A stretch of DNA of 64,000 bases from Oecophyllibacter saccharovorans (GTDB taxonomy: Bacteria > Pseudomonadota > Alphaproteobacteria > Acetobacterales > Acetobacteraceae), in assembly GCF_006542375.1 (NCBI RefSeq), contig NZ_CP038143.1, positions 744,001-808,000 of the forward strand, in the 5' to 3' direction. Each line of letters opens with the position of its first letter. Within the stretch, counting starts at the first letter, position 1. Below the pieces are notes generated by a model. The model saw only the letters and a program-made list of their open reading frames with translations. It searched no databases and was not told the origin of the DNA. Positions 39,621-48,476 of the stretch are shown here, piece after piece. The position numbers were made by a program, and so were the translations under genes.

Positions 39621-42600
39621 CCGCAAAGCTTCGTAAAGCTGGCCGGGGCCCAGAAGAATTTCTTTCAAGCCCTCGCGTATCCGCTCGGACCCAAGCGCCT
39701 GCGTGCTCATAAGCTTATGAGCATCCAGGGCATCCATGATGGCATGCATGATTGCTTCCGTCAGATCAGGTGAACTGGCGAACTGCTCTTTGCTGTTGCT
39801 TGAAGCCTGCTGTTTCAGCAGACCATTCTCGAGCAACTTCCCTTTCAGAACCCCGTTGATATAAACAAGCTGATCATCATCTGTCAGCTCACCGTCGAAC
39901 AGGTCATTGACCTTCTGAATGATCTCTTCAAGAAGCGCTTTTTGCTTTTCCTGAACCGCCCCGCTGCCCATGCTGTCGATAGGGGGCAGTTTCGACACTT
40001 CCCCTTGCGCCAGATCCAGCGGCTGCACGCCCCTATTGCGCAGATTATGATGCGTCAGGACCACCTGCGACAGATCCACCTCATCGCGCTCGCGCCCGAA
40101 GGCCAGGAGAGGAATCAGACGCTTGTAGAACAGAAAGTATTTCTCGATCTCCGGTCCATAAGGCACGATCTGCGACAAAAAGACATACAGCCGCACGAAG
40201 GCTCCTATGTCACTCTTGAACAGCTCCAGTGCTTCAAGCTTATCTTGCGCTACACGAGCGGCTTTTTCATCATTACGCGCTTCAGCTGCTGTCTTGTCTG
40301 CCTGAGCCGCCTTATAGCGTTTCAGTAAGCGATCAGCGACCGGTTCAATAGCTTTAAACAGTTGCGCCTGCGTGGCCTTCGGATTCAGTTCCGCTTTGGC
40401 CACCCGATCCACCTCAAATGCGTCGTAGTAACCCATGAGATCAAGTTTGGCGCGCAGATCATAGAGATCATTGGGATTCGTAGCCGCTTCAAGCTCAGCT
40501 GTTTCGTAGTAAGTTTTAAAAGCCTTCAGGATGTCTGCAGGATCATTGACGAAATCCAGAACATACGTGGTGTCTTTGCCCGGATAAGCGCGGTTAAGAC
40601 GCGAGAGCGTCTGTACAGCCTGGATGCCGCCTAGTTTTTTATCCACATACATGCCGCACAGCAGCGGCTGGTCGAACCCGGTCTGAAATTTGTTGGCCAC
40701 CAGAAGCAATTGATACTCAGGCCCGGAAAAAGCGTCGCGAATGTCGCGCCCGTTCAGGCCGGGATTGAGCACTTTGCTCGTCTCGCTTACCGGTTGCGGA
40801 TAACTCTCCGGGTCTTCAACCTCACCAGAGAAGGCCGTCAGAACGCCCAAGGCATAATTCTTCTTACGGATATAGTCGCGAATGGCCTTCTGCCAGCGCA
40901 CAGCCTCCAGCCGGCTGCCGACCACCACCATCGCTTTGGCGTTACCCTCCAATAAGGGCTGCACATTTTTGCGATAATGCTCGATAACGATCTGCACTTT
41001 CGAAGCAATATTATAAGGATGTAACCGAACCCACAGCATGAGGCTCTTCATTGCCTTACTGCGCTCGATCTGCTTCTCATCGAGCTGCTTGCCGTTTTGG
41101 GCCAGTTTGAAGGCCTGCTCGTAAGTTGTGTAATTCTTCAACACATCGAGGATGAACCCTTCCTCGATCGCCTGGCGCATCGAATAGACATGAAACGGCT
41201 TGGGCAAACCTTCCGGCCCCTCACTCGGGTCAGGCCGGCCGAAAAGCTCAAGCGTCTTCTGCTTCGGCGTTGCGGTGAAGGCGACATAAGTCAGCCCTTT
41301 CACCGCGCCAGCGCGCGCATTCACCTGCGCAGTCAGAAGTGCTTCTGTATCAATCCCCCCGCTTTCCTGGAGTTGGGCCCACTCTTCAGTGGAAAGCAGC
41401 TGTTTGAGTTTTGAAGCGGCTTCTCCCGTCTGGGAACTGTGCGCTTCATCAGCAATTACGGCGAAGCGCTTGCCTTGCGTCGCTGCCAGTTCCTGCACGG
41501 CCTGCAGCGCGAAAGGAAAGGTCTGGATCGTACAGACGATGATCTTCTTACCCTCTTTCAGAGCCTGGCTGAGCTGGGCGCTTTTGCTGCCATGCGTGCC
41601 GTCAATGGTGGCGACGACGCCGGTCGTGCGCTCGAAATCGAAAATCGCTTCCTGCAACTGCGCATCCAGCACGTTACGGTCTGAGATGACCAGCACGCTG
41701 TCAAACATCTTCTGATTCTCAGCGTCATGCAGATCCGCCAGGAAATGCGCTGTCCAGGCGATGGAGTTTGTCTTGCCTGAGCCTGCTGAATGCTGGATCA
41801 GGTAACGCTCGCCAGGGCCTTTTTCCTGAACGTCTGCAACCAGTTTGCGCGTGGCATCAAGCTGATGATAGCGCGGAAAAATCACGCTTTTGAGCTGCTT
41901 CTTTTCATCGCGTTTGCCGATAAGGTAACGCTGCAGCAGGTCGAGCCAGCTCTCTTTTGCCCAGACTTCTTCCCACAGATAAGATGTAGCAAAGCCTTCC
42001 GGATTAGGCACATTGCCCGCCCCGCCTGCATTGCCACGGTTAAATGGCAGAAAACGCGTCTCAGGCCCGGCCAGGCGCGTGGTCATCATGACTTCAGTCT
42101 GACTGACGGCAAAATGCACCAATGCACCGCCAGGAAAACTGAGGAGCGGCTCACTCCGCCCGCCTTTCGGGTGCGGATTGCGGTCAAAACGATACTGGTC
42201 CACCGCATCCTGAACACTCTGGGTGAAATCAGACTTCAGCTCAGCCGTCGCAACAGCAATACCGTTGACAAACAGAACCAGGTCCAGCGCGTCTTTCGGA
42301 TTGTTGACGGAATGATGCATCTGCCGCACGACCCGCAGGCGATTCGCCTCATAGCGTTTCTGCAGAGCAGGGTTGAGCGCTAGAGCCGGTTTGAACTGCA
42401 CCAGAGAAAGCGGTTTCGCCAACCCCTGCATTTCGATACCGTGCCGCAACACACTCAGCGTGCCGCGCTTATTTAAGCACTTGCGCACGCGCTCAGCCAC
42501 ATTCTCCGCCAGCCTGGCGCCATAGGTTTTCTGAAGCTTTTCCCAGCTCTCAGGCTGGCTGGCCTCAATCCAGGCCAGCAGGTCAGGCATGAAAAGCGCA

Positions 42601-42710
42601 TGGTCGCGGTCGTACTGCGCTGCGTCTCTTTCACCGTAGAGCCAGCCGCGTGCGTTCATGGCCTGGCAGATCTCAGTTTCAAAATGGTGCTCGCGGTGTA
42701 AACTGCTCAT
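39603..42710 (-). CDS. hsdR: Type I restriction enzyme R (endonuclease/translocase) subunit
   Basis: This 1035-residue subunit cuts unmodified DNA after ATP-driven translocation. The N-terminal nuclease has the PD-(D/E)XK pattern in DLVLFVNGIAVATAELKS (about residues 140-160). The superfamily 2 motor follows: Walker A QHSAGSGKTNS (about 310), DEAH box in VIADEAHSSQ, motif III YVAFTATPKQ, and NKFQTGFDQPLL with QTLSRLNRAYPGK motif VI. The C-terminal helical region probably binds the methyltransferase core. It starts 33 bases after the upstream nuclease gene and is the last gene of the hsd operon. No frameshift or lost motif is seen, so it should be active. Confidence 0.96.
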   Translation of the reverse strand: MSSLHREHHFETEICQAMNARGWLYGERDAAQYDRDHALFMPDLLAWIEASQPESWEKLQKTYGARLAENVAERVRKCLNKRGTLSVLRHGIEMQGLAKPLSLVQFKPALALNPALQKRYEANRLRVVRQMHHSVNNPKDALDLVLFVNGIAVATAELKSDFTQSVQDAVDQYRFDRNPHPKGGRSEPLLSFPGGALVHFAVSQTEVMMTTRLAGPETRFLPFNRGNAGGAGNVPNPEGFATSYLWEEVWAKESWLDLLQRYLIGKRDEKKQLKSVIFPRYHQLDATRKLVADVQEKGPGERYLIQHSAGSGKTNSIAWTAHFLADLHDAENQKMFDSVLVISDRNVLDAQLQEAIFDFERTTGVVATIDGTHGSKSAQLSQALKEGKKIIVCTIQTFPFALQAVQELAATQGKRFAVIADEAHSSQTGEAASKLKQLLSTEEWAQLQESGGIDTEALLTAQVNARAGAVKGLTYVAFTATPKQKTLELFGRPDPSEGPEGLPKPFHVYSMRQAIEEGFILDVLKNYTTYEQAFKLAQNGKQLDEKQIERSKAMKSLMLWVRLHPYNIASKVQIVIEHYRKNVQPLLEGNAKAMVVVGSRLEAVRWQKAIRDYIRKKNYALGVLTAFSGEVEDPESYPQPVSETSKVLNPGLNGRDIRDAFSGPEYQLLLVANKFQTGFDQPLLCGMYVDKKLGGIQAVQTLSRLNRAYPGKDTTYVLDFVNDPADILKAFKTYYETAELEAATNPNDLYDLRAKLDLMGYYDAFEVDRVAKAELNPKATQAQLFKAIEPVADRLLKRYKAAQADKTAAEARNDEKAARVAQDKLEALELFKSDIGAFVRLYVFLSQIVPYGPEIEKYFLFYKRLIPLLAFGRERDEVDLSQVVLTHHNLRNRGVQPLDLAQGEVSKLPPIDSMGSGAVQEKQKALLEEIIQKVNDLFDGELTDDDQLVYINGVLKGKLLENGLLKQQASSNSKEQFASSPDLTEAIMHAIMDALDAHKLMSTQALGSERIREGLKEILLGPGQLYEALREDVSL

Positions 42711-42743
42711 GACCTGGCCTCTTTTTCTCCCGCTCTCGCTGAG

Positions 42744-43700
42744 TCAACTTTCACTGTAGCTGCGCGCCAGCAGCGGCATAGCGCGCTCGAAATCGGCCTG
42801 GTTATGCAGAATTAATTCAAGGTCACCTGTGCTTTTATGACCAACCGCGCTGATATCGCGGCTGAAACCCGGTTCAAGCGCTACCGAAGCCGGGTCCAGC
42901 TTCAGCGTCACCAGCAATCGGTTGGATTGCACGATAAGGCAGGCGAAGTTCTTTAGGCGTCGGAAAGCCGTATACAGTTTCAGCTGCTTTTCCTGTACGT
43001 CCTCGCCTAAGCCCAGCAGATAGGCAGACACTTCTGCGTAAAGCGTACGGACCTTTTTAGGCGCCTGCACCAATTGTTCCTCAAGGGATTTGTCCTTGCC
43101 CTTCTGAGACGTCTGACGCCCAGCCGGAACATCAGACTTTTCCGGGTCAGCCGTTTTCTCGTTTGGTCCGGGCTTTACTGCTGTGGCATCCGCCACACTG
43201 TTGGCATTGACCAGTTCAAGTAACAGCAGGTCCTCTCCAAATAATCTGTAACGCAGCAGCTCGATATTGCACGGGATCTGCTGCACGGCATGGGCATCAT
43301 AGCGCGTGAAGTCAGCGGCGATACATAGCAGCCGCGTCCCGGGCCACTCGATCTGCTCTGCCGTTTCCTGGCCCAGTCTTCTCATTACCAATAACTGAAA
43401 TTCAGCCCGATGATCCAGAAGCCAGTCCAGGTAGAACAACCCCTGATTGATGACATTCTCATGACTGGAACGCTTGTATTCAATGATGACCGGGCAGCCA
43501 TTCTCGTCCAACCCTAAGGAATCGATCCGGCCCCGGTGGGTTTTGCCGGTTGGGTATTCGCTGGCGAGAAAACGCACACCCAGAAAAACGGGCATATGGG
43601 CTTCAATCAGCCGTTGCAGGTCCCGCTCGAGCCTCGCAGCGTGCCCTCGCAGCTCGGCAACCCCTTCATCAGTGAAACGGAAAAGCTGAATATCGCTCAT
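42744..43700 (-). CDS. Nuclease-like protein with DUF5655 domain inside the hsd operon
   Basis: This 318-residue protein has an N-terminal PD-(D/E)XK nuclease-like domain: GRIDSLGLDENGCPVIIEYKRSS (about residues 54-77) gives the D...E-x-K signature followed by HENVINQGLFYLDWL. After a charged linker (about 175-205) comes a C-terminal DUF5655 domain with SLEEQLVQAPKKVRTLYAEV, KNFACLIVQSNRLLVTLKLD and GTGDLEL. DUF5655 is recurrent at the end of restriction-related proteins, with no proven role known to me. The start overlaps the hsdS stop as ATGA, so it is translationally coupled between hsdS and hsdR. An accessory role in restriction is inferred. Confidence 0.85.
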   Translation of the reverse strand: MSDIQLFRFTDEGVAELRGHAARLERDLQRLIEAHMPVFLGVRFLASEYPTGKTHRGRIDSLGLDENGCPVIIEYKRSSHENVINQGLFYLDWLLDHRAEFQLLVMRRLGQETAEQIEWPGTRLLCIAADFTRYDAHAVQQIPCNIELLRYRLFGEDLLLLELVNANSVADATAVKPGPNEKTADPEKSDVPAGRQTSQKGKDKSLEEQLVQAPKKVRTLYAEVSAYLLGLGEDVQEKQLKLYTAFRRLKNFACLIVQSNRLLVTLKLDPASVALEPGFSRDISAVGHKSTGDLELILHNQADFERAMPLLARSYSES

Positions 43701-45022
43701 ACTGGCTGCTTTTCAGTGAACGGCGCCTCAGCAACGCTCTCACGCACATCAATCTTGCCGGTAACGGCAGCTGAAATCAGCGTGCTACGGCGTTCTTTAA
43801 GAAGCGCAATGGCTTGGGTGACTTTATCCGTCAGCGCGTCGAGCCTAGCGGTCTCGCGATCGAGGAAAGCGGCGATGGCAGTTTGTTCAGCAAAAGACGG
43901 ACAAGGTAGCTTAAAATCTCCAAGGCTCTCTCCAGAGAGTTCGAGAAAAGTCGTCCCTTTTCCGTAAACATTCAAAATTTTCTTTGCAGCGAATAAACAA
44001 TAATAAAAATAAATGCTATTTATTCCTAGCTGCGGAACAAGAGACTTACACCCTTGATTTGTGCAGAGATCTCTATCGGCAATAGCAAGCAAACCAATTG
44101 GGGCTCTTGTTGAAATTATAATAGTTCCTTTAGGCACTAAAGAAGTTCCGCATGATTCCAGCCCCGCCTGTGTTATTTTTCGTGCTGAGTCACTAATGTA
44201 GCGCGAAGAATTCTTACTTAGATCTGCTGGGCTGAGCCAGATTAGCTCCCCATCCCAATAAGAGGCTTCGCCTGATTTCGGTGTAGAGCCGCCAAAAATC
44301 TTAAACTTTCGTTTTAGAGGCGTAATTCCCCAATGCGCCGGCACTTCCCCCAACCACGTAACCCTGGAATCCTTCATCGGTGCGTCAGGGTTGAGGCCGC
44401 GGGTGACGGCGTGGGTGATGGTGGCCTGACGCTTTTCCGCTAACAGCTTAAGCAGCTTTTCCTGCTCAGTAATCAGAGCATCAATCTTGCCGGTCTCGCG
44501 GTCGAGAAAAGCAGCTATTAAACGCTGTTCTGATAAATCTGGAATTGCAAGTTTAATATTGCGCATTTCTGCATATTTTGTGCTCCATAAATCTGCTACA
44601 ATTCCCTTCCCAAATCTGTAATATTCTTCTTGAAAAGGTACACTTCGTAATAGATATTGAATGAAGTTTAAATTTATTTCATCTGAAGGATGAATAACTG
44701 TATTAATTAAGGAAACGGATCCTTCAAATTTCGAAGCGCCACTTGATCCTTTACGGTCAGATCGACTGTTAATGACAAAATCACCAACACACACAAGTTT
44801 GCGGTTATCTCCGTCATCAGTCTTAGCTGCAGTTTCCAACTGAGGAAGAATCCCAGATTTTGTTACAGAAAGTGGTTCGTAATCTCGATCACTAACTTTT
44901 TCTCTACGCTCACTAAAAAAATTGCCTAGCCGTTTCACTTTCCAAGGAGCCGGCACCTTACCCAACCACGCGACCCCGGAATCCTTATACACCGGGTAAA
45001 CCGGCAGCTGCGTTCCGGTCAT
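43697..45022 (-). CDS. hsdS: Type I restriction enzyme specificity subunit
   Basis: This 441-residue subunit dictates the bipartite recognition sequence. It has the usual two target-recognition domains, each opened by a related phrase, DSGVAWLGKVPAPWKVKRLG and DSRVTWLGEVPAHWGITPLK, and closed by coiled-coil spacers ETGKIDALITEQEKLLKLLAE and ETARLDALTDKVTQAIALLK. The variable cores (about 43950-44320 and 44530-44930) are visibly AT-rich, while the spacers keep the GC-rich bias of the genome, a sign of horizontal exchange of recognition domains. The start overlaps the hsdM stop and its own stop overlaps the next start, both as ATGA. No frameshift was seen. Confidence 0.95.
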   Translation of the reverse strand: MTGTQLPVYPVYKDSGVAWLGKVPAPWKVKRLGNFFSERREKVSDRDYEPLSVTKSGILPQLETAAKTDDGDNRKLVCVGDFVINSRSDRKGSSGASKFEGSVSLINTVIHPSDEINLNFIQYLLRSVPFQEEYYRFGKGIVADLWSTKYAEMRNIKLAIPDLSEQRLIAAFLDRETGKIDALITEQEKLLKLLAEKRQATITHAVTRGLNPDAPMKDSRVTWLGEVPAHWGITPLKRKFKIFGGSTPKSGEASYWDGELIWLSPADLSKNSSRYISDSARKITQAGLESCGTSLVPKGTIIISTRAPIGLLAIADRDLCTNQGCKSLVPQLGINSIYFYYCLFAAKKILNVYGKGTTFLELSGESLGDFKLPCPSFAEQTAIAAFLDRETARLDALTDKVTQAIALLKERRSTLISAAVTGKIDVRESVAEAPFTEKQPV

Positions 45023-46860
45023 CCTGCCAACTCCCCGAGCATCTGCAGGATCTCGGCTGAGACCGTTTTCAGCTCTGCGTCTATTTCCACCAGCGGGCGC
45101 GGTGGTTCGAAAACGTAGAAATACCGGTTGAAGGGGATCTCATAACCGATTTTGGTTTTCGCCTCGTCAATCCAGGCATCTGGTGCGTGTGGCAGCACTT
45201 CACGGGCGAAATAAGCGCCGATATCTTCTGAGAGCGGCACGTTCTCAGTGTCGCGCAAAGCGCTGTCAGGCTGCGGCTTGCCTTTCTGCTTGCCTTTCAC
45301 CCCCAGCACGATCTCGCCTTGCGCATCGCGCAGCGGGCGCTCCACGGTCAGGGTAGTGTAACCGAAATCCTGATTGCGGAAGAGACGGGAGATCGGCACA
45401 ATTTTGACTGCCCCACCCTCTGGCGCCGTCGGCGCAGCTTCGCCAGTACGGAGGATGCTGCGACTGATCTCGCGCCCGGCCGCGTCAAACACGCACGCTT
45501 GCTCGGCTTCCACGCATTCTCCGAACAATCTGGTGACTTCGTCAATCTGGGCCTCGCTCATCTCCTTGCGCTTACTGCCAAGGCTTTTGCGCATTTTCTG
45601 CCAGAAGCTGGATGCATCAATCAGTTGCACGAAGCCTTTGCGTTTTGCAGGCTTTTTGTTGGACAGGATCCAGATATAAGTGGCGATGCCTGTGTTGTAG
45701 AACATGTCAGTCGGCAGCGCGATGATGGCTTCAACGAGATCGTTCTCCAATACATAGCGACGGATTTCCGATTCACCTGAGCCTGCCCCGCCGGTGAAAA
45801 GGGGCGAGCCGTTAAGCACGATACCGAACCGGCATCCGCCTTCCTGAACAGGACGCATTTTGCTGATGAGATGCAGCAGGAACAGCATGGACCCATCTGA
45901 GACACGCGGCAGGCCAGGGCCGAAGCGGCCATCAAAGCCTTTTTCCTGGTGTTCCTTACGCACTACTTTCTCGACTTTCTTCCACTCCACGCCGAAAGGC
46001 GGGTTGGAGAGCATGTAGTCGAACTTCTGCCCGGAATGCGCATCCTCAGATAAAGTGTTGCCTGCAGCGATCCGCGTGATGGTTTCTCCCTTGAGGAGCA
46101 TATCCGCTTTGCAGATAGCATAGGATTCGTCGTTGAGTTCCTGACCGAACAGCGTCAGGCGCGCATCGGGATTATGCTCGGCCAGAAATTCACTGGCCGT
46201 GGAGAGCATACCGCCTGTCCCCGCAGTCGGGTCGTAGATCGCGCGTACCGGAGTATTACCAGGCGCCAGCATGTCACTGTCTTCAATGAACAGCAGATTG
46301 ACCATCAGGCGGATCACTTCACGCGGGGTAAAATGCTCGCCGGCGGTTTCGTTCGAGAGTTCGGCAAATTTTCGGATCAGCTCCTCAAAAACCAGTCCCA
46401 TCTGAAAATTATCAACAACATTAGGATGCAGGTCTATCTGCACGAATTTTTCCGTAACCAGGTAAAGAAGATCGGCTTTAGCCAGGCGCTCGATCTGCGC
46501 CGCAAAGTCAAAGCGCTCGAAGATATCACGCACTTCAGGCGAAAATCCCTGAACATAATCATGCAAATTCTGGCGAATATTGTCCTGATCGCCGAGCAGC
46601 TTCTGCAGATCCAGAGGGGACGTATTGTAGAATGATTGTTCGGCTTTGCGCTTCAGAAAAGGCGCTGGATCTGTCAGGCCCGCTTTCGTTCTGGTCTCCA
46701 ATTCTTCCAGAACGGCCAGCTTGGTGGGAGCCAGCACGCAGTCAAGGCGGCGCAGTACTGTAAAGGGAAGGATAACGCGCCCATAATCCGACTGCTTGTA
46801 ATCGCCACGCAGAAGATCAGCGACAGACCAGATGAGCGATGAAAGAGCGGGTTGATTCAT
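45019..46860 (-). CDS. hsdM: Type I restriction enzyme methyltransferase subunit
   Basis: This 613-residue subunit methylates adenine with S-adenosylmethionine. An HsdM N-terminal helical domain (LIWSVADLLRGDYKQSDYGR) precedes the N6-adenine methyltransferase: EHFTPREVIRLMV, motif I DPTAGTGGML (about residue 209) and catalytic motif IV NPPFG (about 284). The C-terminal part includes RDFG-type strands and a DEAKTKIGYEIPF segment. The chosen ATG gives the conserved start MNQPALSSLIWS; a further 24 in-frame codons upstream are AT-rich and unlike the family. It is the first gene of the coupled hsdM-hsdS-nuclease-hsdR operon. Confidence 0.95.
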   Translation of the reverse strand: MNQPALSSLIWSVADLLRGDYKQSDYGRVILPFTVLRRLDCVLAPTKLAVLEELETRTKAGLTDPAPFLKRKAEQSFYNTSPLDLQKLLGDQDNIRQNLHDYVQGFSPEVRDIFERFDFAAQIERLAKADLLYLVTEKFVQIDLHPNVVDNFQMGLVFEELIRKFAELSNETAGEHFTPREVIRLMVNLLFIEDSDMLAPGNTPVRAIYDPTAGTGGMLSTASEFLAEHNPDARLTLFGQELNDESYAICKADMLLKGETITRIAAGNTLSEDAHSGQKFDYMLSNPPFGVEWKKVEKVVRKEHQEKGFDGRFGPGLPRVSDGSMLFLLHLISKMRPVQEGGCRFGIVLNGSPLFTGGAGSGESEIRRYVLENDLVEAIIALPTDMFYNTGIATYIWILSNKKPAKRKGFVQLIDASSFWQKMRKSLGSKRKEMSEAQIDEVTRLFGECVEAEQACVFDAAGREISRSILRTGEAAPTAPEGGAVKIVPISRLFRNQDFGYTTLTVERPLRDAQGEIVLGVKGKQKGKPQPDSALRDTENVPLSEDIGAYFAREVLPHAPDAWIDEAKTKIGYEIPFNRYFYVFEPPRPLVEIDAELKTVSAEILQMLGELAG

Positions 46861-46935
46861 GGGGCGCACCTGCAGAATTGGTTCTATCAGAGAACTCAGA
46901 TAGAAATTTTTTGTAATTAAAAGTAGTTTCATCTA

Positions 46936-46996
46936 CCGGCCTGGTATAAGCGCCAGGCTGGTAATATGCTTTCCCCGGGAAGTTCCCTGGGAAAGC
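46936..46996. other. Two adjacent hairpins at the upstream edge of the hsd operon
   Basis: At 46936-46961 a 9-bp stem with a wobble pair (CCGGCCTGG / CCAGGCTGG, eight-base loop) and at 46968-46996 a 12-bp stem with one mismatch (GCTTTCCCCGGG / CCCTGGGAAAGC, five-base loop) lie between the hsdM start and the gene ending at 47012. They may end transcription of that gene or mark the insertion boundary of the hsd cassette. Confidence 0.5.
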
Positions 46997-47011
46997 ACAT
47001 TGAAAAGTATT

Positions 47012-47323
47012 TCAGTCCTCGAAATCTTCGGCGTGGTCGATCTTCCACACGGACTGCACCGCCACCAGCTGGGCGGTCTGGGGGTTGTAGGTGATCTGCA
47101 CGTCCCCTTCAGGGGCGTAGCCGCAGCGGCGGGCGACTTCCACTTTCAGGGCCAGCGCGCTGAGAGCGGCACCGGCATCAAGGCTCCAGGCGGTCAGATA
47201 CATGGTTTCCCAGCCATGTTTCAGCTCTTCCAGCGCGTCCTGCACGACAGCGGCGTCGTAATCGGCGAATTCCTTGATGAGCTGGGGCGGGAGTTGCTGG
47301 GAAGAGGTCGGAGTAGTGGCCAT
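47012..47323 (-). CDS. Small hypothetical protein
   Basis: This 103-residue cytoplasmic protein begins with a Thr/Ser/Gln-rich stretch and continues with LPPQLIKEFADYDAAVVQDAL, probably helical, then EVARRCGYAPEGDVQITYNP and QLVAVQSVWKIDHAEDFED, probably beta. No membrane segment or known motif is visible. AAAGGCGC lies about seven bases before the ATG. It is the gene next to hsdM, and a pair of hairpins separates them; codon use is like the chromosome and unlike the AT-rich parts of the hsd operon. Function unknown. Confidence 0.65.
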   Translation of the reverse strand: MATTPTSSQQLPPQLIKEFADYDAAVVQDALEELKHGWETMYLTAWSLDAGAALSALALKVEVARRCGYAPEGDVQITYNPQTAQLVAVQSVWKIDHAEDFED

Positions 47324-47530
47324 TGCAGAAGCGCCTTTCGAAAAGGAAAATGGTCGTCGGAAAAGGTTTTCCGTCGGTTAACGCCAATCTAGCGGGGCAA
47401 GTCGCGCGTGACTATCCCTCAGGCGCCAGGTAACCCCTGACGGAGACAGGGGCCATCTGCTAGGCTGCCTGCAACGGTCCCCAGATTTCCCTGCAGGACC
47501 AGGCCCTTCCGCTGCACAGGAGCCGGTTGC

Positions 47531-47869
47531 TTGCCTTCCCTCACCGCCTGGCTTTTTCTGCTGGTTGCCATTCTGCTCGAGGTCGCTGCCACTTCCCTGC
47601 TCAATGCCAGTGACGGCTTCCGGCGCGCAGGGCCTGCCCTGGGCGCGCTGGCGCTTTACGCAGGCGCGTTTTTCAGCCTTGCGCGCGCTCTGCGTGTCCT
47701 GCCGCTGGGACTGGCTTACGCGGTGTGGTGCGGGGTGGGGATCGTGTGCATCGCCCTGATCGGCGCGTTCATCTACCGCCAGCACCTCTCGCCGGGGGCG
47801 TGGGCAGGCATCGGTCTGATCTTTCTGGGCACGCTGGTGGCCAGCCTGTCGGGAGCGGTGCGTGAATAG
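47531..47869 (+). CDS. Small multidrug resistance (SMR) family exporter
   Basis: This 112-residue protein has four spans and the SMR pattern: LLVAILLEVAATSLLNASDG with the essential membrane glutamate (about residue 17), then LARALRVLPLGLAYAVWCGVGI and the C-terminal GAWAGIGLIFLGTLVASL. EmrE relatives exchange protons for cationic drugs as dimers. The start appears to be a TTG with AGGAG about eight bases upstream. The next gene begins within its last codons (GTG at 47862), so the two are coupled with the copper receptor system. Whether it moves drugs, polyamines or another cation is not visible. Confidence 0.85.
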   Translation: MPSLTAWLFLLVAILLEVAATSLLNASDGFRRAGPALGALALYAGAFFSLARALRVLPLGLAYAVWCGVGIVCIALIGAFIYRQHLSPGAWAGIGLIFLGTLVASLSGAVRE

Positions 47870-48365
47870 GGCCCAACATCGCGGCGCGTTAAGGCTTTGC
47901 AGCGTTCTGACTGTCGCGCTGCTTTTCCTGTTGCAGCTGGCTTTCCACACCGCCCTGCAGCCCGGGGAACATCCGCGCGCTGCCATGCTGCGCCTGACCG
48001 GATGGGACATCGCGCCCACCTCAGCGCCGTATTCTCACACTGCAGTGTCGCTCGGTCACACCATGACCATGCACAGCCCTGGGATCTGCCCAGAGCACAA
48101 AGCCCATCCCGGGCCTGATAAAGACAAAACCTGCCCGCTGTGCCCCCTGTTGGAGCACGTTCTGCTGGCGCTCACCCCCCTGCTGATCGCCATCAGCGTG
48201 GCCGGCAGAATGCAATGGCTGCGCTTTCTGCCTTCAGTGCCGCGGGGCCCGCCGGAACTTCAGCATGCACCATGCCCGCCCGGGCGAGGGCCGCCCGCAT
48301 TGCGGACCAATCTCCGCACCGGCGCGCGTCCTGTTCTCCGTTTTCCGGCCTGCGTTTTCTCCTGA
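47862..48365 (+). CDS. DUF2946-like small protein with a Cys-Pro-Leu-Cys motif
   Basis: This 167-residue protein has an N-terminal hydrophobic segment (residues 12-32), a His/Met-rich central loop (SHTAVSLGHTMTMHS, CPEHKAHPGP), then KTCPLCPLLEHVLLALTPLLI with a second span. The order, span, metal-binding-looking loop, CPxC before a second helix, is that of DUF2946 proteins, which often sit next to OprC-type TonB receptors and are thought to act in copper handling. It overlaps the SMR gene by eight bases and begins with a GTG. A hairpin with arms GGCCC and GGGCC follows its stop. The Pro/Arg-rich tail is unusual. Confidence 0.72.
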   Translation: MNRAQHRGALRLCSVLTVALLFLLQLAFHTALQPGEHPRAAMLRLTGWDIAPTSAPYSHTAVSLGHTMTMHSPGICPEHKAHPGPDKDKTCPLCPLLEHVLLALTPLLIAISVAGRMQWLRFLPSVPRGPPELQHAPCPPGRGPPALRTNLRTGARPVLRFPACVFS

Positions 48366-48448
48366 AAGGCCCCTGACAAGGGCCAGAGGACACATGGCCC
48401 GGCAATCTCCCTGATCACGGGCGTTCGCTGCTTCCCGGCCTGCTTTTC

Positions 48449-48476
48449 AGGAGCGAGACCCCACGTCTCGGGATGT
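48449..48476 (+). promoter_or_regulatory. Ribosome-binding site separated from start by a hairpin
   Basis: AGGAG (48449-48453) is followed directly by a perfect hairpin, CGAGAC-CCCAC-GTCTCG (48454-48470, including one unpaired C in the loop), and six bases later by the ATG at 48477. Unfolded, the spacing is about 23 bases and too long; folded, it is about six and optimal. Confidence 0.45.
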
